DNA from: Prochlorococcus sp. AG-363-P19
Lineage (GTDB): Bacteria; Cyanobacteriota; Cyanobacteriia; PCC-6307; Cyanobiaceae
Direction of reading: 5' to 3'
Assembly (NCBI GenBank): GCA_003280055.1
Contig: QCGG01000005.1
Span: 92,113 to 156,112, forward strand
DNA length: 64,000 nt
In this document: positions 47,928 through 56,704 of the stretch, piece by piece
Position numbering within the stretch: the first letter of the stretch is position 1
Layout: each line of letters begins with the position of its first letter
The notes under the pieces: generated by a model
What the model saw: only the letters and a program-made list of their open reading frames with translations
Databases searched by the model: none
What the model was told of the DNA's origin: nothing
Position numbers and translations under genes: made by a program

Positions 47928-48419
47928 ATGGCCTCTGAGTCGAATAGCACCTCCTCAGAAAAGGGTGCAAATAAAACCGAAGAAACAGTTTCACCTGATA
48001 CTGAGACTGCGCCTACCTTGGCGACGAAAAAACCACAGCCTGAGACTTTTACTGCTAAAAAGCTCAGCGCTGAAGAGCTTATTCAGGGATTCGAACTCTC
48101 TCAGCAAAAAAACAAACTTCCTGAGATATATGTCGGGGATACGGTTCGTGTGGGCGTGCGAATCAGCGAAGGTAATAAAGAACGTGTCCAACCTTACGAA
48201 GGTGTTGTGATATCTAAAAGGCACGGAGGTCTAAATGGAACTATTACTGTGCGTCGTATTTTTCAAGGCATCGGTGTAGAGCGTGTATTCATGCTGCATA
48301 GTCCACAAGTGGCCTCCATAAAGGTGGAACGCCGCGGTAAAGTTAGAAGAGCGAAGCTTTTTTACCTGCGAGAGCGAGTGGGCAAGGCCACACGTGTGAA
48401 GCAGCGCTTCGACCGCTGA
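47928..48419 (+). CDS. rplS: Ribosomal protein L19
   Basis: A 50S ribosomal protein at the interface with the 30S subunit. The C-terminal 105 residues match L19 ([35 protein letters not shown] and [20 protein letters not shown]). The first 50 residues form a Ser, Thr and Glu-rich extension, as in other picocyanobacterial L19. It is followed by tRNA-Trp after 66 bases. Confidence 0.97.
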   Translation: MASESNSTSSEKGANKTEETVSPDTETAPTLATKKPQPETFTAKKLSAEELIQGFELSQQKNKLPEIYVGDTVRVGVRISEGNKERVQPYEGVVISKRHGGLNGTITVRRIFQGIGVERVFMLHSPQVASIKVERRGKVRRAKLFYLRERVGKATRVKQRFDR

Positions 48420-48485
48420 GGTTTATACACCTCGTTCATTCCAAAAACCGTCGTCTCTCACGATGGTCATAGGTCCATCGTCAAT

Positions 48486-48558
48486 GCGCCGTTAGTTCAG
48501 TTGGTAGAACGCAGGTCTCCAAAACCTGATGTCGGGGGTTCAAGTCCTCCACGGCGCG
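48486..48558 (+). tRNA. tRNA-Trp (CCA)
   Basis: A cloverleaf can be drawn: acceptor GCGCCGT pairs with ACGGCGC, the anticodon stem CAGGT/ACCTG encloses the loop CTCCAAA with anticodon CCA, and the T-arm contains GGTTCAAGTCC. The discriminator is G at 48558, and no CCA is encoded. Position after rplS is common in cyanobacteria. Confidence 0.97.
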
Positions 48559-48594
48559 TCCGATGAATCTTCCTGCAGTTTCCTAGTTTTAAGC

Positions 48595-48783
48595 ATGGAG
48601 TTGGATCTTCAACCTGGTGATGTCGTAAAAGTGCTTGAGTCTGCAGCACTAGGCTGGGTTCGTGCTCGAGTGATTCGAGTCAAATCTGGCGGTCGAGTGG
48701 TCGTCCAAAGCGACCAAGGTCGAGAATTTACTGCTCGAGGCAATCAAGTAAGACTAATAGAGCCAGCAGGGTTCCGGCCATGA
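48595..48783 (+). CDS. Small hypothetical protein downstream of tRNA-Trp
   Basis: A 62-residue beta-rich protein starting MELDLQPGDVVKVLESAALG and ending FTARGNQVRLIEPAGFRP. The pattern of PGD, valines and a closing strand resembles a KOW or SH3-type domain, so nucleic-acid or ribosome binding is possible. I chose ATG 48595; an upstream in-frame start at 48529 would run through the tRNA. No function is established. Confidence 0.75.
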   Translation: MELDLQPGDVVKVLESAALGWVRARVIRVKSGGRVVVQSDQGREFTARGNQVRLIEPAGFRP

Positions 48784-49150
48784 ATTTGAGTTCTTGAACC
48801 TCCGGGCTTGAATACAAAAAACTCGAAGTTCCGAAGCTAAAGACCATTAGCCGAGACAAGCCTCATAAACTCCAAAGCTTTGTGAGTTGAGAAAATGTAG
48901 TGTTCGGTCAACATCGTTATACAAATTTGAAGTTTTAAAAGTTCCTCTTCACCTAAGTTTCATGATTTTTATGCCCACTATCTTTTCTATGATTACTTTC
49001 TTTTGCCCTCTCTCTACTCAAGCTGTCAAATCAACGAGTTGACGTGGGGTAGGGCAGAGGTTGATACTTCATGATTGATTGCTTGCTTGCTTGAGCGGCA
49101 AAGCCACTCCATCGTCATAGACAACTCAGTCTTCAATCCAGCACCAACCT
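48784..49150 (+). other. Intergenic region before tRNA-Asp
   Basis: About 370 bases without a recognised gene. A tiny ORF of 26 codons at about 48962 encodes a hydrophobic peptide but has no support. A short GCTTGCTTGCTT direct repeat (three CTTG steps) lies near 49081-49092. No terminator or tRNA-like structure was seen, so the function is unknown. Confidence 0.35.
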
Positions 49151-49224
49151 GGGACCGTAGTTCAACTGGTTAGAGCACCGCCCTGTCACGGCGGAAGTTG
49201 CGGGTTCGAACCCCGTCGGTCCCG
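49151..49224 (+). tRNA. tRNA-Asp (GTC)
   Basis: The acceptor GGGACCG pairs with CGGTCCC, the anticodon stem CCGCC/GGCGG encloses the loop with anticodon GTC, and the T-arm shows GGTTCGAACCC. The discriminator is G at 49224. It lies 21 bases upstream of the preferred gltX start and may share a transcript with it. Confidence 0.98.
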
Positions 49225-49245
49225 TTCATAATTTTCTATGAAATC

Positions 49246-50676
49246 TTGACTGTGCGTGTTCGCTTAGCCCCTAGTCCTACTGGGAAGCTTCATATCGGCA
49301 CAGCAAGAACAGCACTATTTAATTGGCTTTTCGCAAAAAGTCAAAACGGAAAATTCCTACTCCGCATTGAAGACACCGATCAAGAACGATCCCGTGAAGA
49401 ATTCACCAAAAACATTATTAATGGCCTTCAATGGCTCGGCATCAATTGGGATGAAGAACCCATTAGGCAAAGCCAACGAGTAAATCACCATCGGAAAGCC
49501 ATACAACAACTCCTAGATAGAGGCCTTGCCTATCGCTGCTACGCAACAGAAGCAGAACTAGAAGAAATGCGCAATGCCCAAAAAAAGAGAGGTGATGCTC
49601 CGCGATATGACAATAGAGATAGGGATTTGGATCCCAAGAAAGAAAAAGCCTATCAAGATGAAGGAAGAACCTCAGTTGTGCGTTTCCGTATTGATGACGG
49701 TGAAATCATTCAATGGAATGACCTTGTCAGAGGTCAAATGACATGGAAAGGGTCTGATCTAGGTGGGGATATGGTTCTTTCTAGGAGATCCCAACCAGAT
49801 AAAATTGGCGCTCCTCTTTACAACTTAGTTGTGGTTGTAGACGATGCTGAAATGAACATTAGTCATGTAATTCGTGGAGAAGACCATTTAGCAAATACAG
49901 CAAAGCAAATAGCCATTTACAAAGCCCTAGGGTTAAATATACCAATCTTCGCTCATACTCCTCTAATACTTAACGCTGAAGGTCGCAAACTATCTAAGCG
50001 CGATGGAGTTACATCCATAAGTGAATTTAAAGATATGGGCTATACAAAAGAAGCAATGGCAAATTACATGACCTTATTAGGCTGGTCTGTACCAGATGGC
50101 ATGGACGAAATATTTACAACCAGTGAAGCCGCACAAGTTTTTAGCTTTGAAAGAGTTAACAAGGCAGGTGCAAAGTTTGACTGGGACAAATTAAACTGGT
50201 TAAATGCACAATCAATACATAAATGGTCTGCAGAAAGACTACTTGAAGAGATAAGTCCTATCTGGGCAAGGACTAATTGGAATCCTCCAGATAAGCAGTG
50301 GGGGCTTGACTTGGCTGAGTTGTTAGGACCATCTCTAACACTAATTAATGATGCTAAAGAGCAATCTCTTCCTTTTTTTGAAACACCGCCAATAAAAGAT
50401 GATGGAATCAAACAAATTCAACTCGAAGATTCTCAAAAAGCCCTCAGAATACTTTTAGAAAAACTTGATCAAGCCCCATGGGACGGTCTTGAGGAGGAAA
50501 CAGCCAAAAATCTACTAACCAATTGCTCAAAAGAAGCAGGAGTAAAGAAAGGTTTGATGATGAAAAGTCTTCGGGCAGCCCTTTTTGGGCAACTGAATGG
50601 TCCAGATCTATTTAGCTCATGGAGTCTATTGGCTAGGGTCGACAAAGACCGAAGTCGAATCAGGAGGTGCTTGTGA
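49246..50676 (+). CDS. gltX: Glutamyl-tRNA synthetase
   Basis: Charges tRNA-Glu; the product is also the substrate for chlorophyll and haem synthesis by the C5 pathway. Class I motifs are [17 protein letters not shown] (HIGH) near residues 7-23 and KLSKRDG. The start is at TTG 49246 (MTVRVRLA) or GTG 49252; a start at 49198 would lie within tRNA-Asp. The 3' end overlaps the opposed antiporter gene by 51 bases. Confidence 0.96.
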   Translation: MTVRVRLAPSPTGKLHIGTARTALFNWLFAKSQNGKFLLRIEDTDQERSREEFTKNIINGLQWLGINWDEEPIRQSQRVNHHRKAIQQLLDRGLAYRCYATEAELEEMRNAQKKRGDAPRYDNRDRDLDPKKEKAYQDEGRTSVVRFRIDDGEIIQWNDLVRGQMTWKGSDLGGDMVLSRRSQPDKIGAPLYNLVVVVDDAEMNISHVIRGEDHLANTAKQIAIYKALGLNIPIFAHTPLILNAEGRKLSKRDGVTSISEFKDMGYTKEAMANYMTLLGWSVPDGMDEIFTTSEAAQVFSFERVNKAGAKFDWDKLNWLNAQSIHKWSAERLLEEISPIWARTNWNPPDKQWGLDLAELLGPSLTLINDAKEQSLPFFETPPIKDDGIKQIQLEDSQKALRILLEKLDQAPWDGLEEETAKNLLTNCSKEAGVKKGLMMKSLRAALFGQLNGPDLFSSWSLLARVDKDRSRIRRCL

Positions 50677-51891
50677 AGAACTATCTTCCTCAGGATTTTG
50701 TTTGGCTAACAAGCCAAATGCTTTTGCCAAGGGTTGGGCTGTTAATCCCTGAAGCCCAACAGTCATAACAATTGTAAGGAAGACAAGACCCTGAAGTCGA
50801 CCAGCTCCCAAGACACCTGCCTGCTCTAAGCGAATTGAAAATAATGATGCCACCGCTGCAGTGACAATTCCTCTAGGCGCTAACCAGCCCAAAAAAAGTC
50901 TCTGGCTAAAATCCAAAGGAAGTCCCACAGTCGCAATACTTACAGCAATAGGTCTCACTAAAAGCATCAAAGCCAAAACGCAAGTAACCCCCCCCCAACC
51001 AAGCGGACTTAACTCTGCCCAAGAAACGTCTGCAGCCAATAAAGGGAAAAGCATGGTTATTGCAAGTTGAGCTAGTTCTCGAATTAAACCATCCAACTGT
51101 TCAGCATTAGTTGCGGGCCTTCGTCCAACAACTACTCCAGCTGCAACTGAGGCTGGCAAACCTGAAAGAGGAAGAAGCCACTCACAAACACCATGTAGCA
51201 AAAAAAGCAACCCTAATGTTATTTGAAGCCTCAAACCAACTGAAGGGTTCGACTTTAAGAATTTCAAGGCCTCAGACATTAACAATCCGAAAACCAACCC
51301 GAGACCAACTCCTCCACCTAATCTTGCAAGAACACCAGAAGCAACTTCTCTCCATCCATGAAGGTCACCCAACGCAAGTTGAAGAAGTAACAAAGCCATA
51401 ACTGCCCCTATAGGCTCTAAAACCAATCCTTCTGCTTCCAAAACATCTCCCAAAGGAGGAGCAAGACGTATTTGCTGCACTAATGGCGTAACAACGGTTG
51501 GTCCTGTGGCTAAAACTATTGCGCTATAAACAGAGGCCACACCCCAGCTCAAACCAGCCAACAAATGAGCAGCAACCACTACCGCAGGAAAAGAGATCAA
51601 AAGCCGAATTACAGATATCCGCAAGACGGTTGCTTTAATTGTGTCGCCTGGGAAACGAAGATTTAATCCGCCATCAAATAAAACAAGACTCACCAGAAGT
51701 CCTACTACAGTTTCAAGACCCTGACCTAAATCCAAAGGTTCTACCAAGCCAAGTCCTGACCTCCCTATAAGCAATCCAGAAATCAAAAGGAGTACAACCC
51801 CTGGCAAGCCTGTAAAAGCCGCCAAAAGCCTTGCCCCCGCCCCCGCAAAGACAGTAACACCCCAAAGCAGACCTAACCGCTCAGGCGTCAT
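50626..51891 (-). CDS. Na+/H+ antiporter, CPA1-type
   Basis: A multi-span membrane protein of 421 residues with about 11-12 helices, resembling cyanobacterial CPA1-type Na+/H+ antiporters (NhaS). Family features include [12 protein letters not shown] near residues 70-81, [16 protein letters not shown] near 120-135 and [19 protein letters not shown]. The last 30 residues form a polar tail. It is read opposite to gltX and overlaps its 3' end by 51 bases. Ion specificity is inferred from the family only. Confidence 0.88.
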   Translation of the reverse strand: MTPERLGLLWGVTVFAGAGARLLAAFTGLPGVVLLLISGLLIGRSGLGLVEPLDLGQGLETVVGLLVSLVLFDGGLNLRFPGDTIKATVLRISVIRLLISFPAVVVAAHLLAGLSWGVASVYSAIVLATGPTVVTPLVQQIRLAPPLGDVLEAEGLVLEPIGAVMALLLLQLALGDLHGWREVASGVLARLGGGVGLGLVFGLLMSEALKFLKSNPSVGLRLQITLGLLFLLHGVCEWLLPLSGLPASVAAGVVVGRRPATNAEQLDGLIRELAQLAITMLFPLLAADVSWAELSPLGWGGVTCVLALMLLVRPIAVSIATVGLPLDFSQRLFLGWLAPRGIVTAAVASLFSIRLEQAGVLGAGRLQGLVFLTIVMTVGLQGLTAQPLAKAFGLLAKQNPEEDSSSQAPPDSTSVFVDPSQ

Positions 51892-51944
51892 TGAAAGTCC
51901 CAGAGAAAGCCTCTATCACAAAAAACAATAAATTTAATGAATGA

Positions 51945-52046
51945 CTAGATAAAAGCATGTCGTCTATCTCGCTGTATAACATCTGAGAAAAAACGGGTCA
52001 AAGCAAACATTAATGATTTCAATATCCTCCTGCAAAGTTCTTTCAT
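51945..52046 (-). CDS. Candidate small protein downstream of the DUF1643 gene
   Basis: A 33-residue ORF (KELCRRILKSLMFALTRFF, then SDVIQRDRRHAFI) with an Arg-rich end. The frame also stays open upstream toward the DUF1643 gene, with no better start. The sequence looks amphipathic and natural, but it is too short to be sure. The remaining gap (51892-52098) shows nothing else. Confidence 0.35.
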   Translation of the reverse strand: MKELCRRILKSLMFALTRFFSDVIQRDRRHAFI

Positions 52047-52098
52047 GCATCTAGCAACTAAGTAGTTGTTCTTGTTATCCAACAAAAATTTTATTTGG

Positions 52099-52701
52099 TC
52101 AAGGGACAAATGCTCTTTGTGCTTTTAGCGATGGTTGCTCATAATCCGTCAAACACAAATTTGCAGAAAGATATAAAGGGTGACGAGGGTGCCCACAGCG
52201 AGTGGAGCCTAGAGAGAGAAGTCCCTTGGACTTAGGGAGAAAAATTTCTCTTGCAAATAGTAGCGGTTTCAACATCGAAATCGCCCTAGAACTTCGTCCT
52301 AAGAAAGCCCCCCCTTCTCCCCATCCAAGCCAGAGATCAAAATCAGGTTCTTGAGACCATTTCTTGAAAATTGCCAGAAGGAAGCTGTCATTTAAAGAAC
52401 CAATAGGATTCTTTGCTCTTCTAAGTGTGGCTGGGCTCTTTGCAACTCTTGCAAATAAATTTACAACTAAAAGGCGTCCATAACCCCAAGAACCTGCAAA
52501 AGAAATTATTCGCTTAAGAGTTGCATCATTCTCATATTTATTTGCCTTTGAAGGGTTCAAGCCAACAAAGACAATGGTCTTCAAACTTTGATTCAAATGA
52601 CGCTTCAACCACCATCTGTAATTGCCACAATGGCTAAAAGATGCATCAGACCCCCAAGAATTCCAAACTTGCTCTAAGGATTCGCTCACTTGCCTTACCA
52701 T
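52099..52701 (-). CDS. DUF1643-family protein
   Basis: A 200-residue protein with the DUF1643 pattern: YRWWLKR near residues 28-34, then TIVFVGLNPSKANKYENDAT and RIISFAGSWGYGRLLVVNLF. The function of this family is unknown. I chose ATG 52701; a GTG at 52722 is possible. Its 5' end overlaps the wecB 3' end by about 56 bases in another frame on the same strand, suggesting a coupled pair. Confidence 0.82.
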   Translation of the reverse strand: MVRQVSESLEQVWNSWGSDASFSHCGNYRWWLKRHLNQSLKTIVFVGLNPSKANKYENDATLKRIISFAGSWGYGRLLVVNLFARVAKSPATLRRAKNPIGSLNDSFLLAIFKKWSQEPDFDLWLGWGEGGAFLGRSSRAISMLKPLLFAREIFLPKSKGLLSLGSTRCGHPRHPLYLSANLCLTDYEQPSLKAQRAFVP

Positions 52702-53758
52702 CTCCAAATGGATTTCTAGCACTTGACATTTTTTCGTAGGTCTTCTTGTCCTTTAACAAGCGTAAAGTCTCGTTAAAAATATTCTGTGGGTTAACACCAA
52801 CTAAACGCACCGTTCCAGATTCAATTGCTTCAGGGCGTTCCGTGGTATTCCTTAAAAGCAATACTGGCTTACCAAGAGCAGGTGCCTCCTCTTGAAGGCC
52901 TCCAGAATCGGTAAGCAACATATAGCACCTTTGCATAACTCCAACCAATTGATCGTAATCCAAAGGGTTAGTCATAAATACTCTTGGATGAGAGCCTAAA
53001 TAAGCCTCTAAAGGTTCTCTAACTGAAGGGTTTCGATGAATTGGGAACAAAAGCAAAACTGAAGAATCTGCATCTAAAACTCTTTTCAAGCCTTCAGCAA
53101 TCTGCTTCAGGGGCTCCCCCCAATTTTCTCTTCTATGAACCGTAACTAAAACAACCCTTTGTGAGTCCCAATTTATACCAGCTAAATTTACTTTAGGAAT
53201 TTTAGATGCAATAAAATAAAGAGCATCAATTATGGTGTTTCCAGTGACATGTATTTTTCCCAAAACACCCGAAGAGTTTAAATTATTTGCAGCATGATTG
53301 GTTGGGGCAAAATGAAGACTAGCAATCTGTGATATTAATCTCCGGTTAACTTCTTCAGGAAAAGGATCAAACAAGTTCTTAGTGCGAAGTCCGGCCTCAA
53401 CATGCCCAACTTGTATCTGCTCATAAAAGCTTGCTAAAGCTGCAGCAAAAGCAGTTGTTGTATCACCTTGAACTAAAACTAAATCTGGACGATTGATCTT
53501 AAATTCCTCCCTTAAACCATTTAGAACTGATGATGTCACATGAGTCAGAGTTTGATTAGGAGTCATCAAGTCAAGATCATAGTCTGAAAAAAAATCAAAT
53601 AGTTCCATAACCTGCCGAACCATCTCTTTGTGCTGTCCAGAAATTACGACACGTGTTTTAACCTTATTGCAAGATTTAAAATGCCTAATTAGAGGGGCAA
53701 GCTTTATAGCCTCAGGACGAGTGCCAAGGACTATCGAAACGCTAGGTTGATTATTCAT
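52646..53758 (-). CDS. wecB: UDP-N-acetylglucosamine 2-epimerase (non-hydrolysing)
   Basis: Interconverts UDP-GlcNAc and UDP-ManNAc for surface polysaccharide synthesis. The 370 residues show the GT-B fold pattern of WecB/MnaA: LGTRPEAIKLAPLI near residues 11-24, VLVQGDTTTAFAAALASFY, HVEAGLRTKNLFDPFPEEVN, TVHRRENWGE and the TDSGGLQEEAPALGKPVLLLR loop. It is followed by the DUF1643 gene with an overlap; other polysaccharide genes are not seen. Confidence 0.95.
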   Translation of the reverse strand: MNNQPSVSIVLGTRPEAIKLAPLIRHFKSCNKVKTRVVISGQHKEMVRQVMELFDFFSDYDLDLMTPNQTLTHVTSSVLNGLREEFKINRPDLVLVQGDTTTAFAAALASFYEQIQVGHVEAGLRTKNLFDPFPEEVNRRLISQIASLHFAPTNHAANNLNSSGVLGKIHVTGNTIIDALYFIASKIPKVNLAGINWDSQRVVLVTVHRRENWGEPLKQIAEGLKRVLDADSSVLLLFPIHRNPSVREPLEAYLGSHPRVFMTNPLDYDQLVGVMQRCYMLLTDSGGLQEEAPALGKPVLLLRNTTERPEAIESGTVRLVGVNPQNIFNETLRLLKDKKTYEKMSSARNPFGDGKASERILRASLEFLGV

Positions 53759-53876
53759 AAAGACTTAATTGCTTTGCAGAAAGCACCTAGAGTTGTTTCT
53801 AGTTCCTAAGTTAACAGTAACCAGATATATTGATAATTTAAATAGCTAAAGATTTTTCTAGCAATCTGTTTTTCAT

Positions 53877-54053
53877 CTAAGAGCTAAACCTAAGCAAAAT
53901 TAGTACAGATATTCCTACTGCCAGTCCAAACATAGCCATACGTCCATTCCATATCTCCGCCTGTGGAGTAAACCCGCGCCTCCATGAATTCAGCTCTCCA
54001 CCAGTTACGGGTTCTGAATCAGAAAGTTGCTCGTTTTTCGTTTCTGGTTCCAT
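53877..54053 (-). CDS. High-light-inducible protein (Hli/Scp)
   Basis: A 58-residue single-helix protein related to the chlorophyll a/b binding family. The polar N-terminus is followed by FTPQAEIWNGRMAMFGLAVG near residues 28-47, which carries the family ExxNGRxAM core, and a short hydrophobic helix ends the protein. Hli proteins bind chlorophyll and carotenoids and protect photosystems in stress. The gene lies upstream of wecB and downstream of tsaD on the same strand. Confidence 0.93.
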   Translation of the reverse strand: MEPETKNEQLSDSEPVTGGELNSWRRGFTPQAEIWNGRMAMFGLAVGISVLILLRFSS

Positions 54054-54086
54054 ATATTTAAAAACAACTTAGGAACAAAGCGCTTC

Positions 54087-55160
54087 TCAAAAAAGCGGGT
54101 TTTGACTGTACAAAGCCTCTGCTTGATGCAAAGATAACCTCGCTGAAACCCCAAGCTCCAAAGAACTTGAGGAGTTACTGAATTTTAAACGATTTAAAGC
54201 TGCAGCACCCACCATAGCTGCATTATCTGTACAAAAAGCTTTTGGGGAAAGATGCACCTCAATAGAATTCTTATGGCAAGAAGCTTCCATCAACTCCCTA
54301 AGTCGACTATTAGAAGCAACACCTCCAACCATTACAACTTTCTTCAAATTACGATTGGAAGCACAGAGCAAAGTTCTTTCAACCAAAACCTCAGCCACAA
54401 TATTTTGAAAACTAGCTGCAAGATCTGCAACTGGTATTGCTTCAACCGAAGCATCAAAGGATTCCACTCTTCTAAGCATCGCAGTCTTTAGACCACTAAA
54501 TGAAAAGTCGTACATATAAAAGCCCCCTCCTGGCTTTGAAACCCTGCCTTTAGGAAGCTGAAATCTGTTTGGATTTCCATGCTTAGCAACCGCTTCAATT
54601 GATGGCCCTCCTGGATAAGGCAAGCCAAGCAAACGTGCAACCTTATCGAAGGCCTCTCCAGCGGCATCATCATGACTTCTCCCAACGCGTTGATATTTCT
54701 GATGATCTATAACCTCAATCAATTCGGTATGTCCGCCACTAACGAGTAGCACTAGATATGGAGGCTCTGGTGGCTTCTTAGAAAGCAAGATTGATGCAAG
54801 ATGTCCTTCTAAATGGTGTATCCCTAAAAATGGCAACGAATAAAAAGCAGCAAGTGTCCTTGCAGTTACTGAGCCAACCATTAGAGCTCCAACCAAACCA
54901 GGTGCAACAGTGGCGGCAATCGCATCAACATTGGGAATGAAAACTTTGGATTCTGCTATCGCTTGTTCAATTAGGAAGGGAAGAGCTTCTAAATGTCGCC
55001 TTGAAGCAATTTCCGGAACAACCCCTCCCCAACGTGCGTGTTCTTCAACTTGAGAGGCAATTTTGCTTGATAAGACTTGAGTTTTCCCATTGTTCCTCCT
55101 AACAAGAGCAACAGCTGACTCGTCACAACTTGTTTCGAGGGCAAGGACAGTTGTCAACAT
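54087..55160 (-). CDS. tsaD: tRNA threonylcarbamoyladenosine modification enzyme TsaD
   Basis: With TsaB and TsaE it makes the t6A base at position 37 of ANN-decoding tRNAs. The ASKHA-fold protein has 357 residues, with the metal-binding HLEGH at 116-120 following [15 protein letters not shown] at the N-terminus and the SGGHTELI segment. Its promoter region faces psaF, with 74 bases between starts. Identity is firm. Confidence 0.97.
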   Translation of the reverse strand: MLTTVLALETSCDESAVALVRRNNGKTQVLSSKIASQVEEHARWGGVVPEIASRRHLEALPFLIEQAIAESKVFIPNVDAIAATVAPGLVGALMVGSVTARTLAAFYSLPFLGIHHLEGHLASILLSKKPPEPPYLVLLVSGGHTELIEVIDHQKYQRVGRSHDDAAGEAFDKVARLLGLPYPGGPSIEAVAKHGNPNRFQLPKGRVSKPGGGFYMYDFSFSGLKTAMLRRVESFDASVEAIPVADLAASFQNIVAEVLVERTLLCASNRNLKKVVMVGGVASNSRLRELMEASCHKNSIEVHLSPKAFCTDNAAMVGAAALNRLKFSNSSSSLELGVSARLSLHQAEALYSQNPLF

Positions 55161-55165
55161 TTCTA

Positions 55166-55212
55166 CGTAACTGATCTAACTTTGGATAGTTACATCCTGC
55201 CTAGAAAGGCAG
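55166..55212 (+). promoter_or_regulatory. Two inverted repeats in the psaF leader
   Basis: GTAACT (55167-55172) and AGTTAC (55188-55193) form one inverted repeat; CTGCCT and AGGCAG with a 4-base loop (55197-55212) form a tight hairpin 23 bases before the psaF ATG at 55235. They lie in the short gap between divergent tsaD and psaF and could be operators or part of the 5' leader. Confidence 0.4.
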
Positions 55213-55234
55213 ATTTAATACAGGTATTGAACAA

Positions 55235-55777
55235 ATGCGTCGTCTCTTTGCCGTCTTGCTCTCGGGACTTCTTGTGTTCGGCTTCGCACCGGTTGCAAAA
55301 GCTGAGATCTCCGACTTGCATGGCGGTCTCACCCCTTGCTCTCAAAGCGCCCGTTTCCAAGAAAGGGCAAGTGCAGCTTCCACTCCTCAAGCGGTAGCAA
55401 GATTTGAACGGTATAGCAAAGCAGTATGTGGAGATGATGGTCTCCCTCATTTGATCGTACCCGCAACTATCGAACCTTTTGCTGCAAACGTTTTTCGCGG
55501 CCATGAAGGCGATGTATTAATACCAGGGCATATTTTCTTATATGTCGCAGGCATTATTGGTTGGTCAGGTAGGGAATACCTCAAGCTTGCCCGTGCTTCT
55601 AGCAATCCTGCTGAAAACGAAATTTTCTTGAATCCAGATTTCCTCAGAGCAGCTTTAGCTAAAGGTGCAGTATGGCCACTAGAGGCAGACAAAGAAGCCC
55701 GCTCTGGCCAACTACGGGAAAGCAACAACAAAATCACCACTTCGCCAGAATCTGATTTCAGCAAAGTCACCTTCTAG
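55235..55777 (+). CDS. psaF: Photosystem I subunit III (PsaF)
   Basis: Forms a membrane-spanning and lumenal part of photosystem I near the docking site for the electron donors. The signal peptide ends near AKA at residues 21-23, and the mature protein starts EISDLHGGLTPC. The GHIFLYVAGIIGWSGREYL segment is the membrane helix. Length 180 residues is usual. psaJ follows 38 bases later, the standard cyanobacterial pair. Confidence 0.97.
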   Translation: MRRLFAVLLSGLLVFGFAPVAKAEISDLHGGLTPCSQSARFQERASAASTPQAVARFERYSKAVCGDDGLPHLIVPATIEPFAANVFRGHEGDVLIPGHIFLYVAGIIGWSGREYLKLARASSNPAENEIFLNPDFLRAALAKGAVWPLEADKEARSGQLRESNNKITTSPESDFSKVTF

Positions 55778-55815
55778 CTAAAAGCTAACTCCCCTTAAAC
55801 CTCTCAAAAAAACTC

Positions 55816-55977
55816 ATGTCAAACACTCCACATAAAGGCACCTACTACGACAAGCACAAGATCTTCAGATCAGTGCCAGTTGTAGCGGCTGGCTGGGTAG
55901 TTTTTACAGCAGGCTATCTAATTGAATTTAATCGTTTCCACCCAGACCTACTTTTCCACCCAATGTCTCTTGGTTAA
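55816..55977 (+). CDS. psaJ: Photosystem I subunit IX (PsaJ)
   Basis: A 53-residue single-span subunit that stabilises PsaF in photosystem I. It reads [20 protein letters not shown] near residues 8-27, followed by the helix [20 protein letters not shown]. It follows psaF by 38 bases and lies before a long bidirectional terminator at 56032-56079. Identity is firm from sequence and position. Confidence 0.97.
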   Translation: MSNTPHKGTYYDKHKIFRSVPVVAAGWVVFTAGYLIEFNRFHPDLLFHPMSLG

Positions 55978-56031
55978 ACTAATCAATCTTTAATCAAAGA
56001 GAATCAATACATCTAAACCGATTAAATTCCC

Positions 56032-56079
56032 TTAAATGTATAAAAAGAGGCCCTTAAGGGCCTCTTTTTATACATTTAA
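56032..56079 (+). terminator. 48-bp perfect palindrome, bidirectional terminator
   Basis: The arms of 24 bases at 56032-56055 and 56056-56079 are exact inverted copies. The core AAAAAGAGGCCCTT pairs with AAGGGCCTCTTTTT, giving a GC-rich stem top and U-runs on both strands. The right side includes the last codons and TAA stop of gmk. It should end the psaFJ and gmk transcripts in both directions. Confidence 0.9.
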
Positions 56080-56637
56080 ACCCATAGTTTTCTGAACCTG
56101 ATAACACGCAAGTTGAAGGTCATCATTAATTATCACAGCATCAAATTCATTTTTCGCATTTAATTCCTCTCTGGCACGAGTAAGGCGTTTATGAATAGCC
56201 TCTTCGGAATCGGTTCCCCGTCCTCGAATTCGTCTTTCCAATTCATCAAAACTGGGAGGAGCCAAAAAAATCTGAAAGGCATTAGGTGAATTTTTCCTTA
56301 CCTGTCTAGCACCTTCAAGCTCTATCTCTAGCAAAACAGGTTGTCCTTTAGAAAGATGATCTTCTACAGGCTTCCTTGGTGTGCCATAACTATTCCCTGC
56401 AAACTCTGCCCACTCCAGAAAGCCTTTGGCAGCCACTAATTCCAGAAAACGTTCCTTTTGCAAAAAGAAGTAATCCCTCCCTTCTTTCTCTCCTTCTCTT
56501 GGAGATCTAGTTGTGGCAGAAACAGAAAGCCAAACCTGCGGTTGCGACCTCAAAAGTTCCTTCACCAAAGAACCTTTACCCACACCACTTGGACCAGTAA
56601 TGACAGTGAGTCTGCCAAGATCAGTTGATAGTTTCAT
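56068..56637 (-). CDS. gmk: Guanylate kinase
   Basis: Phosphorylates GMP to GDP with ATP. The 189 residues begin with the P-loop [17 protein letters not shown] at about 12-28, followed by [19 protein letters not shown], which binds GMP, and the [13 protein letters not shown] segment. The last residues NV* lie in the palindromic terminator, so its stop codon is part of the hairpin. It is divergent from rqcH and convergent with psaJ. Confidence 0.96.
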   Translation of the reverse strand: MKLSTDLGRLTVITGPSGVGKGSLVKELLRSQPQVWLSVSATTRSPREGEKEGRDYFFLQKERFLELVAAKGFLEWAEFAGNSYGTPRKPVEDHLSKGQPVLLEIELEGARQVRKNSPNAFQIFLAPPSFDELERRIRGRGTDSEEAIHKRLTRAREELNAKNEFDAVIINDDLQLACYQVQKTMGLNV

Positions 56638-56704
56638 TTATCTATTCAAATTGCCTCGCAAAGGCGAGAGCCCTTTGATCAAAGGATACCGTCCTAAAAG
56701 CTAA

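Noticed and set aside
55190..55504. Minus-strand ORF opposite psaF
   Set aside because: It is a shadow of psaF; the PsaF signal peptide and helix are clear.
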